Shown here piece by piece: positions 26,787 through 35,498 of a stretch of 64,000 bases of DNA. The DNA lies in NCBI GenBank assembly GCA_965279195.1, contig CBDIHP010000044.1, forward strand, positions 186,001-250,000, read 5' to 3'. The DNA is from CBDIHP01 sp965279195 (lineage in GTDB: Bacteria; Planctomycetota; Planctomycetia; Isosphaerales; Isosphaeraceae). A program made the translations under genes and the position numbers. Under the pieces are notes generated by a model. That model was not told the DNA's origin. It searched no databases and saw nothing but the letters and a program-made list of their open reading frames with translations. Every line of letters starts with the position of its first letter. Position 1 is the stretch's first letter.

Positions 26787-28154
26787 TCAGTTCGCCTCGA
26801 TCGTCCGCGACGCCCTCGCCTCCATCGCCGGCGGCATCGGCAGGTAGCGGCTGAGCTTCTGCGACTCGGGCAGTCCCGGCACCAGCGACTCCGCCGTCGC
26901 GGGGAAAAGGGCCTTGAGGAGACCCCGGACGTTCGCCGCCCCGTCCGGCACCTTCGCGAGCGAAGGCTGCCCCGCCCGGGCCTGGACCATCATCACGCCG
27001 GGGGCGTATTCGGCACCCAGCGCCCCGCCGAACCGGATCTCGCCGTCGCCGGTGAGGGCGAAGGTCATCGCCATCGCCTGGAAATCGAGCCGGGGGGCCG
27101 AGGGCAGCCGCGTCCCCACCTGGAACCGCATCTGTGATGCGAGCGCCTGGAGCAACCCCGGGCTGACGGCACCCGGACCGGTCGCGATCTCCCCCCTGGC
27201 TTCGTTCCAGCCGAACCCCTGGCCCGGCCGGTCGCCCCACTTCGCGGTCGCCACCGACAGCTTCGCCCGGCCGCTCATCTGGTGGTTGGGGAACCGCTTC
27301 TCGAACAGCGACTGCAGGTCGACGTCGATCAGGTCACCCGAGAACTCCGCCGACCAGTCGGATGTCCCCTTCTGCGCCAGCGTCAAACTCCCCTGGACCC
27401 GGGCTTTCGGGCCGAGCCACTCGCTGGACTCGAAGAACAAATCCAGCACCCTGGCGGGCAGGGGCAGGCCGTCCATCGTCTTGAAGGCGACGGTCGTCTG
27501 GACCGGTTCCTGGGCGCGGTCGCGGGTCAGCGTCAGCTCGCAGCGGGTCGAGCCGGCGGCGTTGCTGGATGTGTCGTCGGCGAACCGGTAGCTGGCGGAG
27601 AGATGCGGCGTGTGGCGGTCGGCCTCGAACATCGCGGCGAGGTCTCGGATCTTGTAAGCCAAAGGCACCGCAAGAGAAGGGCGGTTGTCGGCCTCGCCGG
27701 TCAGATCGAGCACGACCTCGGGGGCGATCAGGCTGACGCGATCGAAGGGGACGTCGCCCGAGCGCTGGAGCAACGCCCCGACGAGGGCCATCGCCTGCTT
27801 GGGCCCGTCGGCCCGGAGCTTCAGGCCATCGGCGAAGAGGGTGACCTCTCGCCCGTTCTTCGAGAGCCTGGCGGACGTCGCGCGGGCGATCTCGGTCAGG
27901 CCGGTGCGTCTCGGTTCCTCCTGGCGCAGGACGAGCCCGCGGAACTCGATCTCGCCGGGCTGGGGATAGCGGACGCCGTCGAGCGAGACCTGGAGGCCGA
28001 GCTGGCGACCCATCTCGACCTCGACGTCGCGCAAGTGACCGGGGCGCTGGATCTTCCAGGCGGTCCAGGCGACATAGCCCGTCGGCGCGATCGTCAGCGC
28101 GACCACGGCGACCGTGGCCAAGGCCTGGCGGAACGGACGAGTCAGGGGCAACAT
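26787..28154 (-). CDS. AsmA-like membrane-anchored protein, unknown role
   Basis: A 455-residue protein with one N-terminal transmembrane helix (ALATVAVVALTIAPTGYVAWTAW) and a long periplasmic beta-rich region. The segment VEMGRQLGLQVSLDGVRYPQPGEIEFRGL resembles the start of AsmA/TamB-type lipid-transport or envelope proteins, and later parts mention repeated strand-rich stretches (VQGSLTLAQKG, MSGRAKLSV). This is a weak, pattern-level similarity. ATG 28154 has GAGGGAGA upstream. It lies downstream of the kinase gene on the same strand, 203 bp away. Confidence 0.7.
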   Translation of the reverse strand: MLPLTRPFRQALATVAVVALTIAPTGYVAWTAWKIQRPGHLRDVEVEMGRQLGLQVSLDGVRYPQPGEIEFRGLVLRQEEPRRTGLTEIARATSARLSKNGREVTLFADGLKLRADGPKQAMALVGALLQRSGDVPFDRVSLIAPEVVLDLTGEADNRPSLAVPLAYKIRDLAAMFEADRHTPHLSASYRFADDTSSNAAGSTRCELTLTRDRAQEPVQTTVAFKTMDGLPLPARVLDLFFESSEWLGPKARVQGSLTLAQKGTSDWSAEFSGDLIDVDLQSLFEKRFPNHQMSGRAKLSVATAKWGDRPGQGFGWNEARGEIATGPGAVSPGLLQALASQMRFQVGTRLPSAPRLDFQAMAMTFALTGDGEIRFGGALGAEYAPGVMMVQARAGQPSLAKVPDGAANVRGLLKALFPATAESLVPGLPESQKLSRYLPMPPAMEARASRTIEAN

Positions 28155-28357
28155 CCGTGTCTCCCTCGCGTGTTGCGATTTCAAAGGCGGCGCACGGGCC
28201 TCCGCCGACGGACGACCCCCCGCCCGTGCCCATTCCGTCGGGCCGTCGGGTCGTCTTCGCCACAGTGTCAGATCGAACGATCGCGCGGGTCGTCTTGAAT
28301 CTTCCGGGAGGGAGGTCGGAGGCCGTGAACCGCGGGCAGTGTAGCGGAAAAAACGGC

Positions 28358-29608
28358 TCAAGTTTGGAGCGAGATCAGTGCATCGTGGAGCATCCGCATC
28401 GAGCCCATCCGGTCCTCCGGCCGTTTACGCACGCAACGCAGGATGACCTCGCGAGCCGCTGCCGGGACCCCCTCGACGCGGGCCGGCCATTCGACCTCGT
28501 CGGGCGAAGCGACCCGACCCAGGATCGCCCCCACGTCGTGCCCGTGATGGGGCGGCCGTCCGGCGATGAGGCAGTAGAGCACGGCTCCCAGCCCGTAGAT
28601 GTCAGTCCTCGGGCCGATGATGCCGAACCGTCCCGAAACCTGTTCGGGCGCCATGAACGGCGCGGTGCCCTCGATGTCGGCCGTCCATGCCGGGGAGTGC
28701 CCTCGCGATCGAGCGAGGCCGAAGTCCGTGAGTCGAATCCGTCCGTCCCGGTCCAGCAGCAAATTGCCCGGCTTGAGGTCGCAGTGGATCACCCCTCGCT
28801 CATGGGCGAGGACGAGGGCGTCGCTAATCGCGATTCCCCATGCGATCGCTTCTCTCCAGGCGATGTCCCGCGTGCGCCGGACGGTTTCGAGGTTCGGGCC
28901 GGCGACCCATTCCAACACGAGGAAGACCGACCCGGCGGGCGTGCAACCCCGCCCGAGTGTCTTGACGATCCCGGGATGCTCCAGCCCTTCAACGACCTGC
29001 GCTTCGACAAGGAACCTCTCGATGAACCGTGGGTTGTTCGTGAGGCCCTTCCGCAGGTACTTCACGGCAACCCTGAGATTCGAGCCTCGGTCGATCGCCT
29101 CGAAGACCTTGCCCGTGCGGCCGCTGCCGACCATCCGCAGGAGGTGGAATGCATCATGGGCGAGCGGCCAGTCTCTGGGCGATGGGGACTGGTTGGGCTG
29201 CCGGATGGGGTCGGCTTCCCGCAAGAGTTCGCGGTCAATCCTGGCAAGTTCGGCCGGCAGGGTGTCGCGGTGCCTGGGGAACCGCGCGAGGTATTCGAGA
29301 TGGTCGATGGCCTCCCCTGCCTGTCTCCGGACACGATACTCCTGGCCGATCAGGTCGATCGGCCACTCCGCCAGTGAGGTTTCGGGGAAGAGATGGCGGT
29401 AATCTCCGAGTTGACGGCGTGGGACGGCTTTGACGGCGTGGAGCCATCGGCATTCCAGGTCGACAGCGATCAGTTCGAGAACCAGGCGGGCTCCCCCGCC
29501 AGGATCACACGGCCCCTCGGGCAAGGACGCGGCGATCGACGGGGGACTCCCGTCTCGCCAGGCGCGTTCGAAGGCCTCGATCCTGCGCTCGAATTCACTC
29601 TTGGTCAT
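28358..29608 (-). CDS. Hanks-type serine/threonine protein kinase
   Basis: A 416-residue cytosolic kinase without a transmembrane helix. An N-terminal helical region (1-150) precedes the kinase domain: Gly loop GSGRTGKV (161-168), catalytic Lys183 in VAVKYL, Glu202, HCDLKPGN at 275-282 (catalytic Asp277), DFG at 295-297, and APE in FMAPEQVS. All catalytic residues are present. The start overlaps the end of the upstream ECF sigma gene by 14 bp, which couples their translation. Sigma/kinase pairs of this kind are common in planctomycetes, where the kinase is thought to control the sigma factor; here that is inference. Confidence 0.93.
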   Translation of the reverse strand: MTKSEFERRIEAFERAWRDGSPPSIAASLPEGPCDPGGGARLVLELIAVDLECRWLHAVKAVPRRQLGDYRHLFPETSLAEWPIDLIGQEYRVRRQAGEAIDHLEYLARFPRHRDTLPAELARIDRELLREADPIRQPNQSPSPRDWPLAHDAFHLLRMVGSGRTGKVFEAIDRGSNLRVAVKYLRKGLTNNPRFIERFLVEAQVVEGLEHPGIVKTLGRGCTPAGSVFLVLEWVAGPNLETVRRTRDIAWREAIAWGIAISDALVLAHERGVIHCDLKPGNLLLDRDGRIRLTDFGLARSRGHSPAWTADIEGTAPFMAPEQVSGRFGIIGPRTDIYGLGAVLYCLIAGRPPHHGHDVGAILGRVASPDEVEWPARVEGVPAAAREVILRCVRKRPEDRMGSMRMLHDALISLQT

Positions 29609-30245
29609 CGTCGAGGCGTCGGCTCAGGTCGTTTCGGATACGGTCCAGGGTCCGCCGGACGGTCCGCTCGGATCGCCCGGTGTGGTTGGAGATCTGGCTC
29701 AGGGACGATCCCCGGAGTCGGAGTTCGAGCACGCGCCTCTCGAACGCGGACATGGGGAGCATCGCCTCCCGGAGGACCTCGTGGAGTTCGGCGAACGAGC
29801 CGCTGTCGGATTCCTCCGAGATGCAGGGGAGATCGGCGAACTCGCACGCCTCCCGGTCGACGGAGCGTTTCTCCGCCAGATGATGGCGGATCTGCCGGGC
29901 GAGCTTGTGCCTGGTGATCGCCGCGAGCAGACGCCAGAGATCGCCGCTGCGTTCGAGGAAGTAGCGGCCTTCGCGAGCCTTGATGAAGAAGCTGCGGTAG
30001 GCCGACTGGACCACATCCTCGGGATCGAACCGGGTGCCCAGTCGCGGGGAGAGGTGCGACCGGGCCAGTGCGATCAGCCGCGCGGTGTAGAGGCGGTAGA
30101 GCAACGCGGCGGCCTGTTCATCGCCCGCCCTGTACCGTTCGAGCAGGACGATCGAGACGAATTCGAACGACTCGGCCTCCGCAGGATTTTTTTCGGGGAC
30201 CATGGCCTGTTGAGGGTCGTCGAAGGCATCACCTTCCGGGTCCAT
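29595..30245 (-). CDS. ECF-family RNA polymerase sigma factor
   Basis: A 216-residue sigma-70-like factor. Region 2 is in ALLYRLYTARLIALARSHL...DPEDVVQSAYRSFF, which contacts the -10 element; region 4 is in LELRLRGSSLSQISNHTGRSERTVRRTL with its helix-turn-helix. A Ser/Asp-rich linker joins them. ATG 30245 was chosen because GGGAG is eight bases upstream; an ATG at 30281 would overlap the ferredoxin start. It is the first gene of a unit with the kinase. It is divergent from the ferredoxin gene with only 29 bp between start codons. Confidence 0.9.
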   Translation of the reverse strand: MDPEGDAFDDPQQAMVPEKNPAEAESFEFVSIVLLERYRAGDEQAAALLYRLYTARLIALARSHLSPRLGTRFDPEDVVQSAYRSFFIKAREGRYFLERSGDLWRLLAAITRHKLARQIRHHLAEKRSVDREACEFADLPCISEESDSGSFAELHEVLREAMLPMSAFERRVLELRLRGSSLSQISNHTGRSERTVRRTLDRIRNDLSRRLDDDQE

Positions 30246-30274
30246 CGCCAAAACTCCCGACCGGAGATCCTCAC

Positions 30275-30562
30275 ATGGCATTCGTCGTGACCGAGCCCTG
30301 CTTCGACTGCAAGTATACCGACTGCGTCGTCGTCTGCCCCTGCGACTGCTTCCACGAGGGCGAACGCATGCTCTTCATCCACCCCGACCACTGCATCGAC
30401 TGCGAGGCCTGCATGCCCGAATGCCCCGTCGAGGCCATCCTCCATGAGAGCAACGTCCCCGAAGCTCAGTCGGAATTCATCGCGTTGAACCGCGAGATGT
30501 CGGCCAGATTGCCGACCATCAGCGAGAGAGCCAAGCCCCTGGGATCGTGTCGACGTGAGTAA
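30275..30562 (+). CDS. fdxA: 7Fe ferredoxin
   Basis: A 95-residue ferredoxin that carries one [3Fe-4S] and one [4Fe-4S] cluster. The N-terminal cysteine set is in VTEPCFDCKYTDCVVVCPCDCF and the second in HPDHCIDCEACMPECPVEAI. The order and spacing match FdxA-type proteins, which transfer electrons in the cytosol. ATG 30275 is preceded by GGAG. Its promoter probably lies in the first codons of the divergent sigma gene, since only 29 bp separate the starts. Confidence 0.93.
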   Translation: MAFVVTEPCFDCKYTDCVVVCPCDCFHEGERMLFIHPDHCIDCEACMPECPVEAILHESNVPEAQSEFIALNREMSARLPTISERAKPLGSCRRE

Positions 30563-30668
30563 TCACCCGCGTCCTCGGGCGAAACGTCCGGCCTATCGGA
30601 TTGTTCCGGCCGCCAGTACCATGAATCGAGCGAGAGCGGGTGTTTCCGCCCGGACCGGGAGACTGCTC

Positions 30669-31394
30669 ATGCCGTTGCGCGATCATTTTCATCCCCCCTT
30701 AGCCCAACGCCGGACCTGGCAAGGGGTGCACGGCGGGTGGCCCATGGTCATGGTCCAGATGCTCTCGCGGAAACTCCCGGCGAGGTATGTCGCGGAACCG
30801 CAGGTGCATCTCGGTTCGATAGTCGAAGTGGACATCGCAACCTTCGAGGAGTCCGGAGCCTGGAGCGAGGGCCTGCGAGGAGAATCCGAGGGCGGGGTTG
30901 CCGTCTGGGCCCCGCCCGGGCCGTCGCTGGCGGTCGCTACCGAGGCTCCTTCCCTCGATGAGTACGCTGTCCGCGTCTACGACCTTGAATCGGGCAAGAG
31001 GCTCGTGGCTGCCGTTGAGATCGTCAGCCCCGCCAACAAGGACCGGCCGGAACATCGACGGGCTTTCGTGAACAAATGCGAGGCCCTACTCCGCGAGGGC
31101 GTCAGCGTGGCGATCGTTGATATTGTCACGTCGCGGACGGCGAACCTCTATGGCGACCTCATGGAGCAGCTCGGTTCGCCGGATCCGGGGCTGTCGGCGG
31201 AGGCGGTCGCCTATGCGGCAGAGTTGCGCTGGAGGCCGGCGGGGAAGGTCTGGCGGCTGGAGACCTGGACATACGAGCTGAAAGTCGGGGAACCTCTGCC
31301 GATCCTGCCGCTCTGGCTCGAAGAGGAACTCGCGATCCCGCTGGAGCTGGAATCCAGCTATGAGGAGACGTGCAAGGCGCTCAGGATTCCCTGA
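30669..31394 (+). CDS. DUF4058 family protein
   Basis: A 241-residue soluble protein of the DUF4058 group, common in planctomycetes and cyanobacteria. Recognised by MPLRDHFHPPLAQRRTWQGVHGGWP at the start and the central VAAVEIVSPANKDRPEHRRAFVNKCEALL, which resembles a nuclease-like fold with conserved Glu and Lys. A nuclease role is speculative. ATG 30669 has GGGAG upstream. It is convergent with the C39-like gene, with 6 bp between stops. Confidence 0.85.
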   Translation: MPLRDHFHPPLAQRRTWQGVHGGWPMVMVQMLSRKLPARYVAEPQVHLGSIVEVDIATFEESGAWSEGLRGESEGGVAVWAPPGPSLAVATEAPSLDEYAVRVYDLESGKRLVAAVEIVSPANKDRPEHRRAFVNKCEALLREGVSVAIVDIVTSRTANLYGDLMEQLGSPDPGLSAEAVAYAAELRWRPAGKVWRLETWTYELKVGEPLPILPLWLEEELAIPLELESSYEETCKALRIP

Positions 31395-31400
31395 AACGGC

Positions 31401-32279
31401 TCAGCGGCCTCGCGGCACCAATCGCAGTCCGCTGCCTCGCCAGAGGATGCGGAGGTCGTCCTCGCTCCACTGTTCCGGGCCGATGCCGGGGGAGGGGTCG
31501 GCCATGTCGACCTTGCCATCGCCCCGGAATCGGTAGAACAGGACGGAGTGCATCTCGCCGGGTTCCCAGCCGTAACGCTCCGAGTAGATCGGGGCCGCCG
31601 GCATCCGGCGCGGGATGCCCGCGTCGAGGATCATCGGGCCGGGGCCTAGCGACTTCAACTCATCGAACGTGCCGCCGATGATCTCGACGTCGAACCCGGT
31701 GCCCGCCGTCTTGAGCTTGAGCCCGCGATAGAGCCCCAGCCACAGCGTGCCCTCGCGGGTCAGGCAGAGGTCGGCCATCTCCTGCTCGGTCGCGGCGATG
31801 CCGCTCGCCTTCAGCATCGTGACCGCGCACGCGGCCGAGCACGACCTTTCGGTCGACTGGATGCAGATGTTCCCGTGCCAGCGGTCCACGCAGCGCGGAG
31901 GGGTGCCCCAGAACGGCCTGACGATCGAGTCGCCGGACAATCCGAGGAGCAGGACGAGGATCCCAACCCGTCGGCCGAGCGTCCGGTGTCCGGCATAGGC
32001 GGCCTCGCGCGGCAGGATTGACCAGGCGACTCCCCCGAGCATACCCATGGAGAATGGGATGAGATTCGCCAGGACGATCAGGTTCGAGAACGGCAACCAG
32101 GCGGCGAGCCGGAGGCGGTCCGAGACCCAGAACATTTGCAGGATCACCAGCACGATCGCCGGGGCCGCGAGCAGACGAGCGACCCTCAACGAGCGGACTC
32201 GCCCCAGGCAGATACCCAGCGCGAGCCCGATCGACCACAGGCCGCCCTGGATCACGATGCCTACGATCAGGTCGCCCAT
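31401..32279 (-). CDS. Membrane protein with C39-like cysteine peptidase domain
   Basis: A 292-residue protein. Four hydrophobic segments occupy residues 1-120. A C39-like domain follows: ICIQSTERSCSAACAVTML (catalytic Cys147 and an upstream Gln), GEMHSVLFY (His) and VDMADPSPG (Asp). C39 peptidases cut leader peptides at double-Gly sites, or sit in ABC exporters; here the domain is attached to a membrane anchor without an ATPase. It is the last gene in the minus-strand cluster, 27 bp after the isochorismatase-like gene. Confidence 0.82.
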   Translation of the reverse strand: MGDLIVGIVIQGGLWSIGLALGICLGRVRSLRVARLLAAPAIVLVILQMFWVSDRLRLAAWLPFSNLIVLANLIPFSMGMLGGVAWSILPREAAYAGHRTLGRRVGILVLLLGLSGDSIVRPFWGTPPRCVDRWHGNICIQSTERSCSAACAVTMLKASGIAATEQEMADLCLTREGTLWLGLYRGLKLKTAGTGFDVEIIGGTFDELKSLGPGPMILDAGIPRRMPAAPIYSERYGWEPGEMHSVLFYRFRGDGKVDMADPSPGIGPEQWSEDDLRILWRGSGLRLVPRGR

Positions 32280-32306
32280 CCGGCCCCACCCCCATCCGCA
32301 AGTGGA

Positions 32307-32852
32307 TCAGATCCTCTCGAACCATTTCTCCGAAGACACGACCTCGCTCAGGAGCATCTGCTGGGCGCAGAGGATTGAGCGGTGCAACTCCTCGGCGGTG
32401 ACGGAACCGGCGGAGTTGGTCAGGGGCAGGGTGCCGGTGGCGTCGGACAGGAACTCGACATTGAATCCGTGGTGGACCGCCTGCCGGGCGGTGGTGTCGC
32501 AGCACATGTGGGTCATGTACCCGGCGATGGTCACCGTCTCGATCTTCCGCTCGCGGAGCCAGGCCTCCAGCGGCGTGCCGGTGAAGCTGCCGGGCAGGGT
32601 CTTCTCGATCAGGAAGTCCCGGGGCCGCGCGGCGACCTCGGGGTGGAGTTCCCACTCCTTCGTACCTTTGCGGAACATCGGCGCATCGGGGCGGTCGAAA
32701 TGGTGCTGGATCACGACGGTCGGGACCGATTGCTTTGCCGCCTCGTCCATCACCCGCAGGATGTTCTCCAGGTGGCCGGCCGGATGGCTGATCGGCAGGG
32801 CACCCGTGAAGTACTCGTTCTGGACGTCGATGACCAATAGGGCTCGGTTCAT
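32307..32852 (-). CDS. Isochorismatase-like cysteine hydrolase
   Basis: A 181-residue cytosolic hydrolase with the family triad: Asp9 in LLVIDVQNEY, Lys84 in LIEKTLPGSF, and the nucleophile Cys117 in GYMTHMCCDTTAR. The DVQNxF-like start and the Thr114 before the Cys also fit. Members hydrolyse amide or ester bonds (nicotinamide, isochorismate, N-carbamoyl compounds); which one is open. ATG 32852 begins directly at the first strand. 56 bp after the UbiA gene in the same direction. Confidence 0.9.
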   Translation of the reverse strand: MNRALLVIDVQNEYFTGALPISHPAGHLENILRVMDEAAKQSVPTVVIQHHFDRPDAPMFRKGTKEWELHPEVAARPRDFLIEKTLPGSFTGTPLEAWLRERKIETVTIAGYMTHMCCDTTARQAVHHGFNVEFLSDATGTLPLTNSAGSVTAEELHRSILCAQQMLLSEVVSSEKWFERI

Positions 32853-32908
32853 CTGAGGGACCTCGTGGGAGAGGGGAGGGATTGGGTTCGTCCGGTCGAG
32901 TCGCCGGC

Positions 32909-34192
32909 TCAGATCGCGAGGAACGTGGCCGCCGCGAGGATGCCCGCGCAGATCGAGCCGGCCAGGAGGCTCTTGGGGTCGGTGACGGCGAAGACGACGG
33001 GGTCGGAATCCATTCCCCCGCGCTGGGCGACGAACCAGACGCGGGTGATCCAGTAGAGCAAAACCGGGCAGAGCAGCCAGAGCATCCAGGGGCTCTTGTA
33101 GATGGCCACGCTCTTCTGGTCGTTGACGTACAGGCAGATGACCAGAACCGCGAGATACCCGCTCGCCGGCCCGACCGAACGGATCAGGGCCAGGTCATCC
33201 GTGTGATAGCCCCGCCCGGCCACCTGCTGAGGTTCCCCCCGGCGCACCAGGGCGTCCAGTTCGGTGAACCGTTTCACGAACGCCAGGCTGAGGAACAGGA
33301 ACATCGAGAAGGCCATGAGCCAGGGCGAGATCACGATCGATGTCGCCGCACCCCCGGCCAGGATCCGCAAGGTGTAGAGCCCCGCGAGGCAGAAGACGTC
33401 CACCAGCACCCGACGCTTCAGCTCAACCGAGTAGGACACCGAAGTCAGCACGTAGACGATCAGGAGCGTCAGGAATCGCCCCGGCAGCGCGGCGGCGAAG
33501 GCGAACGACGCCACCAGGAGCGCGAGCGAGACGAGGAGGGCCCGGCCCGGGGCGATCCGCCCGGCGGCCATCGGCCGTCGTCGTTTCGTCGGGTGGCGGC
33601 GGTCGGAGGGGAGGTCGATGACGTCGTTCAGGATGTAGATCGACGAGGCCCCGAGGCAGAACGCGGCGAACGCCAGGAGGTCATCTGCGATCAGCGGCCA
33701 TTCATGGAACCGGTGCGAGGCGAGCAGTGGAATGAACAGCAGGATGTTCTTCGACCACTGGTGGACCCGCAGCAGGCGCAGCCAGTCGGCAGGGGTTGTC
33801 CGATCCTTCGCCAGCTCCAGCCTCTCCGCACCGACGAGCGCATCTCGATCGCTCGGGCCCGGGAGGCTGACGACTTCATCGAAGCAACCCAGTCGATCTG
33901 CGACGGCCTGCACCCTCTCCATCGGCCAGGCCGAGGCCAGGATCAGGGAATCGCCCGATTCCCACCTCGCCCGCAGGATCGAGGCGGCTTCGTCCCGGAC
34001 GACATCCTCGCCGGGCGTCTCCCCATCCCGCGATGCCCTGAACACGCCGCCGATCAACCCCCAGAGGCCGCCGCGCAAGGGGCGGAAACGGTCCTCGACC
34101 CCATCGGGATCGAGGAGCAGGTCCTCCTCAAGGATGACGTAGAACGCCCGGATCTCTGCGCGTACGGACGTGAGGGGGTCTGGCACAACCAA
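32909..34192 (-). CDS. UbiA-family prenyltransferase with degenerate HAD-like N-terminus
   Basis: A 427-residue membrane protein. From residue ~138 it is a UbiA-type intramembrane prenyltransferase with about eight helices and the Mg-binding motif NDVIDLPSDRRHP at 189-201 (first Asp-rich motif) plus KRRRPMAAG. The subgroup resembles decaprenyl-phosphate phosphoribosyltransferase-like proteins (LRVHQWSKNILLFIPL). Residues 1-135 look like the HAD phosphatase that often precedes UbiA, but the DxDGT motif is absent (here AFYVILEEDLLL), so it is probably inactive. 70 bp downstream of the GT1 gene. Donor and acceptor unknown. Confidence 0.87.
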   Translation of the reverse strand: MVVPDPLTSVRAEIRAFYVILEEDLLLDPDGVEDRFRPLRGGLWGLIGGVFRASRDGETPGEDVVRDEAASILRARWESGDSLILASAWPMERVQAVADRLGCFDEVVSLPGPSDRDALVGAERLELAKDRTTPADWLRLLRVHQWSKNILLFIPLLASHRFHEWPLIADDLLAFAAFCLGASSIYILNDVIDLPSDRRHPTKRRRPMAAGRIAPGRALLVSLALLVASFAFAAALPGRFLTLLIVYVLTSVSYSVELKRRVLVDVFCLAGLYTLRILAGGAATSIVISPWLMAFSMFLFLSLAFVKRFTELDALVRRGEPQQVAGRGYHTDDLALIRSVGPASGYLAVLVICLYVNDQKSVAIYKSPWMLWLLCPVLLYWITRVWFVAQRGGMDSDPVVFAVTDPKSLLAGSICAGILAAATFLAI

Positions 34193-34262
34193 GGGAGACG
34201 CTCCGGGCCGGTCCGGTCGAATGCCTCCATTATCCGAAGGAATTCGCGGAAAGCCACCAGGT

Positions 34263-35498
34263 TCAGGCTCCCTTGATCACCTCGTCCAGATTCTCTCGGA
34301 ACGCCCCGCCGGCGTCGTGCCGGGCGAAGACCTCCTGGAGCAGCCTCGCGCCCGCCCGCGTCTCCGGGCAATCCAGCATGCGCGAAACCTCGGCGCGGAT
34401 CCGATCGGGCGTGGCGTGCTCGGCCCGCAGCAACCTGCCCGCGCGACAGGCCTCGACGCCTTCCATGTTGAGGTGCTGATCCATGTTGCTCGCGAGCCCC
34501 AGCACCATCGCCCCGCCGGCGATCGCCTGGTGCGACGTCGGGCTGCCGCCGTTGCAGATGACGAGCGTCGAGCGTTTCGCGGCGTCCGCGCCGGGGAGGT
34601 ACTCCGCCAGGAAGGCGTTCACCGGCGGATCCTCGGGCAAAGGCTCGCCCGCCGTCGCGGCGAGGACGGTCACGGGAAGATCGGCGAGGGCCTTCAATGT
34701 CGCGCCCAGGAGCGAACCCTTGCCCGAGCTTCCCGGCGTCGCGTAGACGATCGGACGATCCTCCGGGAGCCGGTCCCACCATCCGGGATGCCCCATCGGC
34801 GGCGACCAGATAATCGGCCCGATATAACGGTGCGACGACGGCAAGCCGGCCGTCGGTGCGAGTTCCGGGACGTCCGCGTACAGCGTCCGGTCGGCGTCGG
34901 TGTAGATTCGCCGAAGGTCGTGCCCGAGGCCGGGCAGGCCCCGACGCTTCATCACCGTTTCGAACGGCGCCGCGAACTGTCGGAACCCGATCGGCGCCAC
35001 CACCCGGAACAGCCGCCTCGCCAGCGGCACCCCCAGGATCTTGCCGAGTGGCAGCTCCGGCAGCGGATAACTCGGCCTCGCGAACGGGCTCCAGTAGGCA
35101 TTGGCGATCCCGACGTAGGGCACCTTGGCGAGCCGGGCGCTCGTCGAGAGCGAGAGCCGGAAGTCGCCCACGACGACATCCGGCTTCACTTCGTCCAGCA
35201 GCGCCAGGTCCGCATCCACCGCCCGTTCCAGGCTCGCGACATCCTGGAACGGCGACCCCTTCCGGAGCGATTCAAGGAACCGGGCCGGCGGGATCGACGC
35301 CTCAAGGTCGCGCCAGCGGACGCTCCCATCGCCGACGAGTGGCCGATACTTCGAAGCCGCCGCCACGACGACGTCGTAGGAATCCGTCGGCAACGCCGCC
35401 GCGAGCGCGAGCGGCCGGGCGACGTGGGCCAGCGTGAAGGACTCCCCGACGAACAGGACCTTGGGGCGTCGCCCCGCAGGCATGTCCTCGCTACGCAC
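34263..35498 (-). CDS. GT1-family (UGT/MGT-like) glycosyltransferase
   Basis: A 411-residue soluble glycosyltransferase with two Rossmann domains. The N-terminus reads KVLFVGESFTLAHVARPLALA, with the likely catalytic His in TLAHV. The C-terminal donor-binding part has YATPGSSGKGS and the GT1 signature VICNGGSPTSHQAIAGGAMVLGLASNMDQHLNM. GT1 enzymes put nucleotide sugars on small hydrophobic acceptors, macrolides or lipids. GTG 35498 was chosen because GGAG lies seven bases upstream; ATG 35483 is an alternative. Its start overlaps the end of the E2-like gene by 8 bp, so the two are likely coupled. Confidence 0.9.
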   Translation of the reverse strand: MRSEDMPAGRRPKVLFVGESFTLAHVARPLALAAALPTDSYDVVVAAASKYRPLVGDGSVRWRDLEASIPPARFLESLRKGSPFQDVASLERAVDADLALLDEVKPDVVVGDFRLSLSTSARLAKVPYVGIANAYWSPFARPSYPLPELPLGKILGVPLARRLFRVVAPIGFRQFAAPFETVMKRRGLPGLGHDLRRIYTDADRTLYADVPELAPTAGLPSSHRYIGPIIWSPPMGHPGWWDRLPEDRPIVYATPGSSGKGSLLGATLKALADLPVTVLAATAGEPLPEDPPVNAFLAEYLPGADAAKRSTLVICNGGSPTSHQAIAGGAMVLGLASNMDQHLNMEGVEACRAGRLLRAEHATPDRIRAEVSRMLDCPETRAGARLLQEVFARHDAGGAFRENLDEVIKGA

